Assembly: GCF_004217555.1 (NCBI RefSeq) | Contig: NZ_SHKW01000001.1 | Location: 744,001 to 808,000 of the forward strand | Reading direction: 5' to 3' | Source: Edaphobacter modestus | GTDB lineage: Bacteria; Acidobacteriota; Terriglobia; Terriglobales; Acidobacteriaceae | Length of the DNA stretch: 64,000 nt | Shown: piece after piece, positions 42,903-52,423 of the stretch | Layout of the letters: the number at the start of each line of letters is the position of its first letter | Numbering within the stretch: the first letter of the stretch is position 1 | Program-made: the position numbers and the translations under genes | Notes under the pieces: generated by a model | The model's database searches: none | What the model was told of the DNA's origin: nothing | What the model saw: only the letters and a program-made list of their open reading frames with translations

Positions 42903-43460
42903 TTAGAGGTTGATCGAGGTTTTAGACGTTTTGTGGCTGTACGGAGCCGAGTAACGCAGTTGGGTTTCGGCCTTCTCTTTTAGCCTCTGCTGAAGTAGCG
43001 TGTTGAATGCAGCTAGGTCGGTATCTACCAATGCGGCCTCGTCATCGCGCAGTTGCACACAAATATGAAGGTCAGGGGTCCGCTTGTAATTGCCGAGTAG
43101 CTCCTCGCGCGAGAGGGTAGATTTCCAAGCTTGAAACTGCTCTTCGGTGATCGTCCCGGCCTTCCGCATCGCGGGGTAGTGGATGGTTACGTCCGTGCAG
43201 AGCTTGGCGTGTACCTCGACTACCTTCCGTTCTCCCGAGGGATACGTCGAATAGCCGCACATGGTACCGTCTTTCTCGATGTGCGGGCAGACGATGTTCC
43301 CGTCCGCGTCAACATGGCCGGACTTATGCGCCATCTCTTCAGAGATGACACCGGGACATTGCGGTTTCATGCAGTGATGTAGATTTGGATGAGTGTGGAC
43401 GTTACCGCGTGGAGAGTGGAAGCATGCGTGGTCGTGAGATTCTAGAAGTGACTTAGGCAC
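42903..43460 (-). CDS. His/Cys-rich putative metal-binding phage protein
   Basis: A 185-residue protein whose first 80 residues are rich in His and Cys (SHDHACFHSPRGNVHTHPNL, MKPQCPG, NIVCPHIEKDGTMCGYSTYP), suggesting one or two zinc or iron sites. The C-terminal half is helical (FNTLLQQRLKEKAETQLRY). No family recognised. It overlaps the next gene by eight bases and lies among tail-fibre genes, so a fibre-assembly or metal-bound tip role is possible. Confidence 0.6.
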   Translation of the reverse strand: MPKSLLESHDHACFHSPRGNVHTHPNLHHCMKPQCPGVISEEMAHKSGHVDADGNIVCPHIEKDGTMCGYSTYPSGERKVVEVHAKLCTDVTIHYPAMRKAGTITEEQFQAWKSTLSREELLGNYKRTPDLHICVQLRDDEAALVDTDLAAFNTLLQQRLKEKAETQLRYSAPYSHKTSKTSINL

Positions 43461-43704
43461 TCGGAGTCACCGCCTTCTTAGTTATTTTCCCCGTGGTCGC
43501 GTCGAAGGTGTAATTACTTATCCCGTCAGCAATCAAAGTGTTGTATGTGTCCGCGGTAATGCCGACCGGTTCAGCCAGCACCTTCGGTGTGCCATCAGCG
43601 TTCTTCAAACTGACAACATTGACGAGCGGAACAATGGTAGCCGTCGGATAGCACGCAGCATGGTAGATGTTTCCGCCTGAATCGTGTTCTAAGAAATAAA
43701 TCAT
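43453..43704 (-). CDS. Small tail-module protein
   Basis: An 83-residue protein (MIYFLEHDSGGNIYHAACYP at the start, ITADTYNTLIADGISNYTFD later). It resembles short phage structural or tail-fibre accessory proteins in composition. No family recognised. Tightly packed in the tail operon. Confidence 0.55.
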   Translation of the reverse strand: MIYFLEHDSGGNIYHAACYPTATIVPLVNVVSLKNADGTPKVLAEPVGITADTYNTLIADGISNYTFDATTGKITKKAVTPSA

Positions 43705-43707
43705 GGT

Positions 43708-44211
43708 CTAAATCCACCTGTAAAAACATGTAGTTCCGGCCGCCACACTCGGCTCGTAAAACGCGCTCCCTGGGGTGATTATTTGGTCGTTACCGACTCC
43801 AGTGTTGCAACGCACCTCAAACCCGCCAGTATAGGGAGTAGTTACGTGAAGGGGCTCGAATAATGTCGTTTCCGTCTCGTACTCATTCCCGGATGAGTCT
43901 GTCTCAACGTTCCAGAAGATAGCTGGATACGTTGTGTCAGGAACTACCATCGGAATGACGCCGGGGGTCGTCGAAACGTCTGCAAGTCCTCCGCTGATGC
44001 CACCGGGTGCTGAGACGAAAACACTGCCGGAAGTCGGTAGAACGGCCGAATTACCTAGTCCGTGAACGATGTAACCTTCCGAGTCGATGATGCCATACCC
44101 GTTGAGGGTTAGCATGTTGATTGGAGTACCGTCCCCAAACGCCAGGTTGCCATTATTGTCGATGGTCATTACTACCGCATTTGCTGTGTCGTCGTGAATT
44201 ATGATGGGCAT
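43708..44211 (-). CDS. Tail-fibre-like paralogue 3
   Basis: A 167-residue protein sharing with the next two genes the N-terminal pattern DNxGNxxxGxxxP and then L-x3-G-x3-(I/L)D (here TIDNNGNLAFGDGTPINMLT and GYGIID). The C-terminal two-thirds differ. Probably a small fibre or baseplate-attached protein with a conserved anchoring N-terminus and a variable tip. Its end touches the neighbouring gene. Confidence 0.6.
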   Translation of the reverse strand: MPIIIHDDTANAVVMTIDNNGNLAFGDGTPINMLTLNGYGIIDSEGYIVHGLGNSAVLPTSGSVFVSAPGGISGGLADVSTTPGVIPMVVPDTTYPAIFWNVETDSSGNEYETETTLFEPLHVTTPYTGGFEVRCNTGVGNDQIITPGSAFYEPSVAAGTTCFYRWI

Positions 44212-44570
44212 TAGAATATCGAATATCCAACTGTTTGAACGCCACTGGAAAAGAAGGGGCTTATTGTGAAGGTGGTTTTAGTGCTATCGAATGCGGTAAT
44301 GACTGCGTTGCCGTTTATTGCACCGAACCCAGCACTCTGAGGGCAACCAACGTCCACAGAGGCTCCCCCATTTACATTTACCGACCCGGTAACTCGTGGC
44401 ATAGCATCCGGCCTAGCTATACTTTGAGCTAAGAATGACCCGTCGAGCAGAGCCCGCCCTTGAAATGACAACGGACTATTGGGAGTTGCGGGTCCGAACT
44501 CCGTGTTTCCGGAGTTATCGAACTGCAACCTTTGCGTTGCTACGCTTGCGTCATTGAGCTGGAAAGGCAT
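44211..44570 (-). CDS. Tail-fibre-like paralogue 2
   Basis: A 119-residue member of the triplet (MPFQLNDASVATQRLQFDNS, GNTEFGPATPNSPL, GRALLD). The rest is beta-rich (GSVNVNGGASVDVGCPQSAG). It overlaps the next gene by one base (ATG/TAA type junction). Confidence 0.6.
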   Translation of the reverse strand: MPFQLNDASVATQRLQFDNSGNTEFGPATPNSPLSFQGRALLDGSFLAQSIARPDAMPRVTGSVNVNGGASVDVGCPQSAGFGAINGNAVITAFDSTKTTFTISPFFSSGVQTVGYSIF

Positions 44571-44573
44571 TTG

Positions 44574-44927
44574 TCACCAGATGTTGTAGTTATTAGTAAC
44601 GTCAAATCCATTAGGGTTCGGGAAGGTTACAGCAGAATTAGTCACAGCACTTGGAGTAACAGTAGAAGACACAGCAGGCGGAGCAGCAACGGATACGTTG
44701 ACTGACGCAGAACCGCCCGCGGGAACAACCAATGAGCCAAAGTATGCTGCGGGGCAGCCAGGGCGAAGTGACCCATCGGGAAACCTCGCATTGGTATCAA
44801 GTACCGCGGCTCCTAGTACGGCTATCTGCTGCCCTTGTACCGGCAGTGCTCCAAGTCCAAGCTGACCGGCGTTATCTATATAGAACAAGATCCTGCCGGC
44901 CGTTAAATCACTTATTTGAAATGCCAT
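44574..44927 (-). CDS. Tail-fibre-like paralogue 1
   Basis: A 117-residue member of the triplet (MAFQISDLTAGRILFYIDNA, GQLGLGALPVQGQ, GAAVLD). The C-terminal half is alanine-, valine- and serine-rich beta sequence. It directly follows the tail-tip gene. Confidence 0.6.
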   Translation of the reverse strand: MAFQISDLTAGRILFYIDNAGQLGLGALPVQGQQIAVLGAAVLDTNARFPDGSLRPGCPAAYFGSLVVPAGGSASVNVSVAAPPAVSSTVTPSAVTNSAVTFPNPNGFDVTNNYNIW

Positions 44928-44928
44928 A

Positions 44929-47900
44929 TCAAATCGCCTGTATGGAGTAAGTACGGTTCCCTGTGTTGAGGATGACCTTGAACCCGGTAGGAACGACGTT
45001 GGCTATTACCTGAGCAGGCACTCCACCTACGTTGTTAGTATCGTTCGACGTGTTCTGTCCGGTGACGTCCGCACCCCACTGTGAAGCGGCTACGTAGTCC
45101 TGTGCGGAGACGTTGCTATAAAACTCAAGAGACGTGCCAAGCTCATACATGGCCAACGATGCGTAGAAGACACCATCAGGGCATAGCCAATCGTAGGTGT
45201 AGGTTTGTGGACCAACTAACCCGCCATTCGATAGGAAGTCAAAGTTAGTGATGTAACCAGAAACACCAGGAATGATGTTTGGGGCATACTGTGAGCCGTA
45301 CATAATGCGATGATAGACACCCTGCGTGCCTGGTGTTTGCTGAAAGCCTGTAAATCTAATTCTATATTTCTGCCCCGGCACTACATTGAATGCCGGGGAA
45401 ACTGCTGAACCGCTAGCCGAGATTGATACCCCACCTGCGGGGTTGTAAACGATTCCACCGAGCCACGATGGATCTGACGTCCAACCATCTATGTTGCCGA
45501 GAAGAAAATCTCCGTTTGCGACTAGATTGGCGCTCGTCCCTGAGTAGACAATAGGCTGATCCGCGGTTACGTCTGAGCCCCACTGAGCAGATGCACTGTA
45601 GTCCTGCACTACAACATGACTAAATACAAGTTGTGCTGTGCCCAGTTGATAGAGTGCGATTGTTGCGTAATGGGTACCCTGTGGACATGTCCAATCATAG
45701 GTGTAAGTAGTAAATGGATTGTTCATGTTGCCAGCAGAAAGGAAGTCCTGGTATCCCTGATATCCGACAACAGGTAAATCAGAGATATTAGGGACGTAGG
45801 TAGATCCCCAGAAAATGCGATGATAGATGACTCGTGTTCCATCAACCGCCACAGCACCTGTGATTGTTATTCTGTATTTATTACCAGGTTGCACGGCGAA
45901 GGTGGGAGAGAAAGCAGAGGAGTTACCAGGGACAAGCATGCCTCCGTTTCCACCGCTATAAACTGCTCCGGCAACTGACCATCCATCTAAGTTTCCAAGG
46001 ATGAAGTCCCCGTTGGGCACTAGATTGGCTCCTATCCCTGTATAGACGAGGGGTGCGATCGTCCCGAGGAACGAAGGTGTACCGTTGGCCGCGTAGTTAT
46101 CGATCTCGAGCCAGCCAGACGACACTCCACTCGCGCGCGTCGAGCGAATCCTGACATCGTACGTACCACCTGAGACGATACCGGTGATAAGTGCGATGTT
46201 GATAGAGATATCAACGGAGGAAGATGCACGCCATCCCGCATCGCCAGAACCGGACACACGATATTGCACATCGATCTGGGTCACCTGAGAATCTTGGGGA
46301 GTGTCCCACGTGGCCTCGATTACCGGAGTCACTGATCCATCGGCTCCAACGATTGCGAACGCCGGTCCGGAGTTTAACTGCATGTTGTTCGGTGGAGGCG
46401 GTACCGCGGGAGCCTGACCTGGAGGAACCGCCTGAACGTCATATGCGGTCAGTTCATCTTCCGGATTCCACTCATAGACCGAAGCATTAGTCTCGTTCAC
46501 AGCAAAGCTAACGCGGATCTCCGGTGCTCCTCCGTCCTGGACATCATCGACCCTGAAGGTCACGCCGTTTACTTCAAGCAGCTTGTTGGTCCAGCTTAGC
46601 GCCGGCGATGAGAAGTTCATCACATCCGTCGGCTGCATCCCGAAAGCCGCGAGGCCCATCTCTAGCGTCCCGGTTCCCTGAAACCGATTGCGCAATAGCA
46701 TGATCTTCGCTACCCGTTGCCATTGAGCGATGGACAATACAGTCTGCTGAGACACCTCTAGTGGATGGGCGAAACCTCCATCAGCCAGCAACCATTCATC
46801 TTCCGGGAATCCATGCAAAGCGTCGCAGGCATACTCCGGCGCATTGGTAGCTGTAAATGCGTACGGGAAGTTGTTCTGTATCTGCCCTTCGTAAAAACCG
46901 TTACTGTCGTAGAGATTGCCAGCTACCGAGTACGGGAAGTTAGGTGCAACATAGGTGCCTTGCACGCGGTTAACTAGATCTCGGACGCTTCGATATGGCT
47001 GCCAGGAGAACTTACTGGTCAGACTACTCTCATCGAAATTGAAGGATGCCCCTTGGAAGTATGCAGGCCACAGGTACCACTCGCCGCCGATAAGAGACAG
47101 TCTTCCAGCAGCCCCAGGCAGCATCGTCTGCAGGACATCGCCGGGGCCAGTCGCGGTATCGTAGTGGTAATTCAGCGTATAGCGTGCTTCCGATGTTCCC
47201 GGGATAGCGGCAAGTGGGACCTGTTCATCACAAACGTTTGCTGCTGCAATCAACTGGAGCTGGTTGACGGTGTTGCTGCCGAGTCCAAACTGCGTATCTG
47301 TGATCACATCAGCGACACACAGCGCCCAGTTGTTACTGAAGCCGGTAGTCCCTGTGCGCGGGTCCCAGATGTTGTTCTTACCGCGGACGGTAAATTTGAT
47401 CTCTGGTTCGCCTGGAAACAGGGTGCTATCGAACTCAACCTTCAGATAAACGTAGGTGCATCCACCAAGCCATGGGGAATTGCCGTTACCATCTGCGCTC
47501 CACACCGGGTCGTTAGCAGTTAATCCGCTGATAACATCACCGGGCAGTTGATCGCCCCAACGACATTCGCAGTAAACTTTTCCGCCGAAATCGTACTGGA
47601 CGCCGTTCGGTCCGGTGTGGGATCCGCTGGCCGCGGTTCCGCCGAAGTTTACGCCGTTGCGAGTGGTGTTTCCGACTCCGGGAGCGAAGAACACCTGACG
47701 GCCGTCGAGATACAGGTTTACGATGCTGTCACATTCGTGGCCAGCAATGACGATCACGTAATTCATCTGATCGTGGTGACTACCTGTCGTAGACCGGTAG
47801 ATCATGACGCCACCGACACGCTGTTCACCATAGATGACAGCGCGGTTGGCCGCTGGCTGGCGAGTAGTAATCGCCATGCCACGATTGGTGGTCAACGCAC

Positions 47901-48060
47901 TAGCGATCGCACCGGCCTCCATGGAAATGCCGCCGATTACGAGCGTCGCCATCAATTTGTCAAAGATTGGAGATGCGATTAATGCGGGATCAAAAAACGC
48001 AGCGACACCTAGACCTGCTGCACCTGCTAGTTCCGCAGCTCCCATTACTGCTTTAGACAT
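44929..48060 (-). CDS. Phage tail tip / host-specificity protein
   Basis: A 1043-residue protein. The first 450 residues resemble the tail-tip/central fibre proteins of siphoviruses (TRQPAANRAVIYGEQRVGGV, LYLDGRQVFFAPG, FRGKNNIWDPRTG-like region). Around 560-660 is a fibronectin-III-like segment (TWDTPQDSQVTQIDVQYRVS). The C-terminus contains two tandem carbohydrate-binding-like domains, each opening NLVPNGDFILGNLDGW or NLVANGDFLLGNIDGW and ending YDW-CP and VVQDYSASAQWG or VSAQDYVAASQWG. It should form the tail tip and contact host glycans. Confidence 0.8.
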   Translation of the reverse strand: MSKAVMGAAELAGAAGLGVAAFFDPALIASPIFDKLMATLVIGGISMEAGAIASALTTNRGMAITTRQPAANRAVIYGEQRVGGVMIYRSTTGSHHDQMNYVIVIAGHECDSIVNLYLDGRQVFFAPGVGNTTRNGVNFGGTAASGSHTGPNGVQYDFGGKVYCECRWGDQLPGDVISGLTANDPVWSADGNGNSPWLGGCTYVYLKVEFDSTLFPGEPEIKFTVRGKNNIWDPRTGTTGFSNNWALCVADVITDTQFGLGSNTVNQLQLIAAANVCDEQVPLAAIPGTSEARYTLNYHYDTATGPGDVLQTMLPGAAGRLSLIGGEWYLWPAYFQGASFNFDESSLTSKFSWQPYRSVRDLVNRVQGTYVAPNFPYSVAGNLYDSNGFYEGQIQNNFPYAFTATNAPEYACDALHGFPEDEWLLADGGFAHPLEVSQQTVLSIAQWQRVAKIMLLRNRFQGTGTLEMGLAAFGMQPTDVMNFSSPALSWTNKLLEVNGVTFRVDDVQDGGAPEIRVSFAVNETNASVYEWNPEDELTAYDVQAVPPGQAPAVPPPPNNMQLNSGPAFAIVGADGSVTPVIEATWDTPQDSQVTQIDVQYRVSGSGDAGWRASSSVDISINIALITGIVSGGTYDVRIRSTRASGVSSGWLEIDNYAANGTPSFLGTIAPLVYTGIGANLVPNGDFILGNLDGWSVAGAVYSGGNGGMLVPGNSSAFSPTFAVQPGNKYRITITGAVAVDGTRVIYHRIFWGSTYVPNISDLPVVGYQGYQDFLSAGNMNNPFTTYTYDWTCPQGTHYATIALYQLGTAQLVFSHVVVQDYSASAQWGSDVTADQPIVYSGTSANLVANGDFLLGNIDGWTSDPSWLGGIVYNPAGGVSISASGSAVSPAFNVVPGQKYRIRFTGFQQTPGTQGVYHRIMYGSQYAPNIIPGVSGYITNFDFLSNGGLVGPQTYTYDWLCPDGVFYASLAMYELGTSLEFYSNVSAQDYVAASQWGADVTGQNTSNDTNNVGGVPAQVIANVVPTGFKVILNTGNRTYSIQAI

Positions 48061-48501
48061 TTAGATACTCCACGCTCGAACAATGTTCGTAATTGGCAGT
48101 TGGACGATTCCGTTCTCTCCGACACTAACCACATGACGGCCGTTCAGGTGAACGACACCCGCGATGAGGTTCCCTCCGTTGTCGATAACAACAAGGTCAC
48201 CGCGCTTCGCCATCAACGGATGCGTGTGTTCGGCGAGCCCGTGCTTATTAGCGCAGTATGTCGCAGCATCAGCGATAGTAGAACCGCCTGTGATCTTCTT
48301 GATTATTCGTAACGCGCCCAACTCGGTCGTGTACTTGCCGCGGAAATTTTCCGCGATGTCGGTGCCTGTGATGGCCAAGATCGCATCCGCGACAAAGAGA
48401 GCACAGTCGTTAGTACCCCAGGCGAACGGAGAGGTAGCCCGTTCAACCAGGAAATTGTGAAAGGCGCGTGTGTGCCAATGCTGCTTCTTATTGAGTGCCA
48501 T
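48061..48501 (-). CDS. NlpC/P60-like tail peptidase
   Basis: A 146-residue protein matching phage tail-associated NlpC/P60-like (DUF6950-type) proteins. The catalytic Cys is in FAWGTNDCALFVADAI and the His in VVHLNGRHVVSVGENG, preceded by the typical KRGDLVVID. It may cut peptidoglycan during entry or process the tail tip. It lies exactly between two tail genes as in lambda K. Confidence 0.75.
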   Translation of the reverse strand: MALNKKQHWHTRAFHNFLVERATSPFAWGTNDCALFVADAILAITGTDIAENFRGKYTTELGALRIIKKITGGSTIADAATYCANKHGLAEHTHPLMAKRGDLVVIDNGGNLIAGVVHLNGRHVVSVGENGIVQLPITNIVRAWSI

Positions 48502-48504
48502 AGG

Positions 48505-49062
48505 TCAAGACCCCCAGATCAACGCTTGATCGTTGAGGACTTCTACCCAGGAAAATCCTGAATCCGTTGGGTATTGAATCCGTTGATCGGCGGACGTATA
48601 ACGTCGGTTGCTGGCGCGGGAGAGATCGATCATGCGGTTCTCGAGAGCCAGAGTGATCGTGATCGAATCAGGACCGACACTCACTGACGGCTGATCCATC
48701 GTCCCGCTGAAGATCTGATAGGGTGTTCCAATTACATTTCCTGCCTGATTCATCAGACCGAACCAGATAATAGCTTGTGCGCCCGGTTGCACGTCAACGA
48801 GTGACTCCTCCAATAAAACGGGGTCGATACCGGATAGCGTTAGCGTCGTGCCGTATGCTTCGACGTTGGTCCCTTCCTGAATCGTTCCGACCTGTGCGAA
48901 GGAACCGACTCCCACGAAGAGTTGTCCATCTACCGTGAGGTTGCCTACACCAGACCAGACACGCTGAACGCTCGTCTTGAATGCTAGTTCAGCAATGAAG
49001 AACGGGATGATGGTTCCAGTCTGCAAAGCCGAATACATTGATGGATCGATCTGACGAGGCAT
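48505..49062 (-). CDS. Tail assembly / baseplate hub protein
   Basis: A 185-residue beta-rich protein (FIAELAFKTSVQRVWSGVGN, TLTLSGIDPVLLEESL, ITITLALENRMIDLSRA) of the sort found between distal-tail and NlpC genes in siphovirus and gene-transfer-agent clusters. I chose the ATG at 49062 because it overlaps the previous stop (TAATG); the frame is open to 49122. By position it corresponds to the lambda L-like hub. Confidence 0.7.
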   Translation of the reverse strand: MPRQIDPSMYSALQTGTIIPFFIAELAFKTSVQRVWSGVGNLTVDGQLFVGVGSFAQVGTIQEGTNVEAYGTTLTLSGIDPVLLEESLVDVQPGAQAIIWFGLMNQAGNVIGTPYQIFSGTMDQPSVSVGPDSITITLALENRMIDLSRASNRRYTSADQRIQYPTDSGFSWVEVLNDQALIWGS

Positions 49063-49703
49063 TAGCGGTACTCCGTTATGGAAAATGACAGGTGTGTCAA
49101 CTTTGTGTAATCCGTACTCCACGTGACGGTGTTTTTAGCGAGTCGGAATAGACCGAGTGCATTACTGGTAGTAATGGCACCACCCGGAACCTCGCGAAGT
49201 GAAGGCCATACGTTGATAACGGCTTTGCCATTCGCATCGCTGTTCACTGGATCTAGAACTGTATGCATCCTGAATCCCACCTGGATAATGTCTCCGGGTA
49301 GCAGAAGATTGATCTGCGATGGCACCCATCCTAGTGTCGGTAGAGAGGTAGAACCGGCTGAAACCGGAGTAGAAGAGTCGACCGCGGGAGCGCCCTGTGG
49401 GTTTCCTTGAGGCGTCGGTATTAGAGGGTCACCAATCTGAAAGGCGTTCTGCATACCCTGCAGTTGTTGCAGCGCGGCTCGCCACGGTGCTGCCTGCGCT
49501 CGTGTCATCGGTGGAAGCGTGCAGGTACCAGACCACATATCGGCCCCAGGCCAGCGCTGGACCTGAACCTGACCAGTGAAAACGCTCGTGACCGTAGCGA
49601 CTGCTGTAGTGGCAGACCAATCGATAGACTGGAGACCAGGTGTCAGGGGCAGGCTGACCACCTCTACGGTGTTTCCGTTCAAACTTATGATTGAGATGGG
49701 CAT
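49062..49703 (-). CDS. Distal tail-like protein
   Basis: A 213-residue protein (WSATTAVATVTSVFTGQVQV, RWPGADMWSGTCTLPPMTRA, FRLAKNTVTWSTDYTKLTHL) with the length and position of a distal tail protein just downstream of the tape measure. Stop overlaps the next start by TAATG. Family assignment rests on position and beta-rich pattern. Confidence 0.65.
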   Translation of the reverse strand: MPISIISLNGNTVEVVSLPLTPGLQSIDWSATTAVATVTSVFTGQVQVQRWPGADMWSGTCTLPPMTRAQAAPWRAALQQLQGMQNAFQIGDPLIPTPQGNPQGAPAVDSSTPVSAGSTSLPTLGWVPSQINLLLPGDIIQVGFRMHTVLDPVNSDANGKAVINVWPSLREVPGGAITTSNALGLFRLAKNTVTWSTDYTKLTHLSFSITEYR

Positions 49704-49706
49704 GGT

Positions 49707-51917
49707 TTATCGAACAGTAGAAGGTCGTCGTTTGGTGCGTTCATTCATGGCATGCACTGAACCGGCCATGATTTGAGGAGCGGCCTGCTGGATAGCACGG
49801 TTCACGGCTACCTGTACCTGTGCGGGATCTGTCGCACCGCGCGCGTCAATATTGAAGGTATGGCCAGCGGATGTAGGAAGTACCGATGACAGCTTATGAT
49901 TCGGGATTATCGTTCCGCTCGTGCCGGGGTTAAATAACTCCGGTCCTGCCTCACCTACGATCGCGGGTCCGTTGATAGGCCCACCAGATGCTAGAAAGGG
50001 AATCGTGTCCGTCAGAACGGACGATATGGTGTCCATACCGCCGCCCCCCTGGTCATTACTACCGGAGCTGGACGAGGAACCACCGAAGAGCTTTCCTAGC
50101 ATGCCACCCGCAGCCGATACAGCGCCCGATACCTTATCAGCGATTCGCACATACATCGGGTTCTCTTGTGTTCCGAGCTTGGCCGATGAGCCGAAGCCGA
50201 GAGCACCGAGAGCAGAACCTTCCAAGTGTGTGAGTCCAGCACCCGCAACAGACCGGAACACACCGGCACCGAAGTTGCCGAAGTTTGTGCGCTGCCCAGA
50301 CAGACCGGCAACGAGCTGTTGGTTGAGCCCACCGAGAATACTTTCGGTGATGTTCCTCATCTGACTGGCAGCATCTTTCGAAGCGAGCACAAAATCATCC
50401 AGAGCGTCCTTCGCGCCCACCAGAGCCGACGATGCTTGAGGGTTTGCCTGTACGTTGTCCTGCGCAACCTGAATCGTCCGGCTCGCATTCAAGCTATCCA
50501 TCTGGTTCTGATTGCGCTGTAGGGCAGCCTGCCGCGCCTCGTCGTTGTCGCCGTAGCGTTTATCGGTGGTGATTCCCTGCCGCTGAGCCTGAAGTTGCGC
50601 GATCGCATCGTTGTATTGCGACGTGTGCAGGTTCACCATCGCCTGAGCAGCATCCAGCTTCGTCATATTGCCGGTAGCAGCTTGCATCTGGATCGACGAC
50701 TCGGCCTGCGCATCCGAGAACTGCTTTTGCAGGTCGATGGCTTCACGTAGTGCCTGGATACGCTCGTTTGACGCTTTACCTGCCGCGGTCAGGCTGGTAT
50801 TGTCAGCGGTCGACAACCCATTGGTCTTATAGAACTCGTCTAAGTACTGAGTCGAGAATTGGGCCATGTTGCGCTCCAACTCCTGAGCTTTATTCCAGAG
50901 TTCCTGATCAATCTCAAGTTGCTTGCGAAATTCATCAGCTTGCTTTTTGGCTGCTGCGCTGTTGACTTCAGCTTGCTGATTCTTCGGTACGAGTGCTGCA
51001 TTCCGGTTCTTCTCGGCCTGAGAAGCCTGCTGATCATTCAGCACATCCAAGAAGCCGGTAAGAATTGCTTTGTTGGCTGTCTGATCGCCAGCCATGTCCT
51101 GAGTGCTTTCGTCGGTCGCATACTCAGGATGATTACGGATGAAGAGTTGGTTCTGAGCGTATTTTCGGTAGTACTCCTGCTTGTCAGCAAGGTTCTTCTG
51201 CGCTTGCGCGGCACCGGGGGTGCCTACAGCTTGCCGATTCAGGTATGCAAGATGCTGAATCTCGTTCATGCCGTAGCTGACTGATCCCGACACGGAGCCG
51301 GTTCCGGCCTGTCCGGTGAGTAGCCCTGCCAATCCGGTTAATTTGTTCTGAGACAGCAGCTCCTTAACTTTGTTCGCATCCTGCTCGAGGGACTTGGCTA
51401 ATTCGTCAGCCTTTATGCGCGTCTCGTCGAGTTGGATCGCGAGATTATTTTGAGTCTTCCCCTGGAGCTTGTCGATGTGGTTCTGTAATTGGTCGTTGGT
51501 CAGCTTGAGAGCGTCAGTTGCAGCCTGAGAAGAGAGATGGAGAGAGTTGAATCCTTGCCCGATAGCCTTAGGCATATCGTTGGCTTTCTTGACGAACTCA
51601 GCTACTTCTGTACCCAACTTGAGAAACATCTCCCCCAGCATGACTGCACCCACAACCGGAAATGCTGCCTTCAGCACTCCAGATAGGACCTGCGACTGCG
51701 ATATAAGCCGCTCGATGGCACGGATGTTTGCGCTCATCGGATTTTCTAGTAGTCGGATCGAAGCGCTGGCCGCCTGCATGGAGCTGACCGTTGAATGGCC
51801 GGCAGTACGGGCCTTACCCGCGAAGCTGTCCAATTGGCGCTGCGCCTCAGTCATCGCTTGGCTATATGTAGCCTTGTCGACGCTTAGAACGACTTGAACA
51901 TTTCCAGCTGGCATCAT
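49707..51917 (-). CDS. Tail tape measure protein
   Basis: A 736-residue helical protein with long coiled stretches (YSQAMTEAQRQLDSFAGKAR, LTNDQLQNHIDKLQGKTQNN, QLAQRQGITTDKR-like) and central hydrophobic helices (AAFPVVGAVMLGEMFLKLG). The C-terminal part has small-residue-rich segments and ends in a basic tail. Length would set a tail of roughly 110 nm by the usual 0.15 nm per residue. Position after the tail chaperones supports the call. Its start overlaps the upstream stop (ATGATG). Confidence 0.85.
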   Translation of the reverse strand: MMPAGNVQVVLSVDKATYSQAMTEAQRQLDSFAGKARTAGHSTVSSMQAASASIRLLENPMSANIRAIERLISQSQVLSGVLKAAFPVVGAVMLGEMFLKLGTEVAEFVKKANDMPKAIGQGFNSLHLSSQAATDALKLTNDQLQNHIDKLQGKTQNNLAIQLDETRIKADELAKSLEQDANKVKELLSQNKLTGLAGLLTGQAGTGSVSGSVSYGMNEIQHLAYLNRQAVGTPGAAQAQKNLADKQEYYRKYAQNQLFIRNHPEYATDESTQDMAGDQTANKAILTGFLDVLNDQQASQAEKNRNAALVPKNQQAEVNSAAAKKQADEFRKQLEIDQELWNKAQELERNMAQFSTQYLDEFYKTNGLSTADNTSLTAAGKASNERIQALREAIDLQKQFSDAQAESSIQMQAATGNMTKLDAAQAMVNLHTSQYNDAIAQLQAQRQGITTDKRYGDNDEARQAALQRNQNQMDSLNASRTIQVAQDNVQANPQASSALVGAKDALDDFVLASKDAASQMRNITESILGGLNQQLVAGLSGQRTNFGNFGAGVFRSVAGAGLTHLEGSALGALGFGSSAKLGTQENPMYVRIADKVSGAVSAAGGMLGKLFGGSSSSSGSNDQGGGGMDTISSVLTDTIPFLASGGPINGPAIVGEAGPELFNPGTSGTIIPNHKLSSVLPTSAGHTFNIDARGATDPAQVQVAVNRAIQQAAPQIMAGSVHAMNERTKRRPSTVR

Positions 51918-52423
51918 TTTCCTTTCTTCGCGGCCGCGGTGACTTCCTCGGCCAGTGTGTCCGCGATGGTTTGTGCTACTTGTTCGGCTGTGGCTTCGAA
52001 CGCGGGACGGATGAAGGGATGAGGATCGACATCGCCGACCGCGCTCCCCGGTCCTTTTGTCTTACCGGCATTGCGGCCTGACTTGATAACCGTGGATCTA
52101 CCGCCCGTTACCATCCGGTGGCCATATTCGACCCAATTTGCCGCGTGGCGCGTCAGCTTTCCGGGTCCTACGATGGCTGCGATGTTGCCCTGATCACTAC
52201 GGGTCATCGTCACGCTAATATCGTTGGCCAATGCCCCTGGTGGCAGAGTGCCGCCGCCAGTCTCATTCACCGGTGCTCGTTCTTCAATCGCAGCGACTTC
52301 TATGGCAGCACCCGCACGGAGTGCCGTCCGGATAGCCGCATCGGCCGCCTTCGTGCTGAGATTCTCGAGCATGGCCTTCGTTTCGGACAGACCTTTGATG
52401 TCGATGCTTATTCCGTCAGGCAT
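51914..52423 (-). CDS. HK97 gp10-type head-tail joining protein
   Basis: About 169 residues. The pattern MPDGISIDIKGLSETKAMLE, AIRTALRAGAAIEVAAIEER and HAANWVEYGHRMVTGGRST is typical of the HK97 gp10 family of neck/tail completion proteins. The frame opens at 52453; the ATG at 52423 gives the usual N-terminus. It lies after the tail chaperones here rather than before the tail tube, a non-standard order. Confidence 0.75.
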   Translation of the reverse strand: MPDGISIDIKGLSETKAMLENLSTKAADAAIRTALRAGAAIEVAAIEERAPVNETGGGTLPPGALANDISVTMTRSDQGNIAAIVGPGKLTRHAANWVEYGHRMVTGGRSTVIKSGRNAGKTKGPGSAVGDVDPHPFIRPAFEATAEQVAQTIADTLAEEVTAAAKKGK

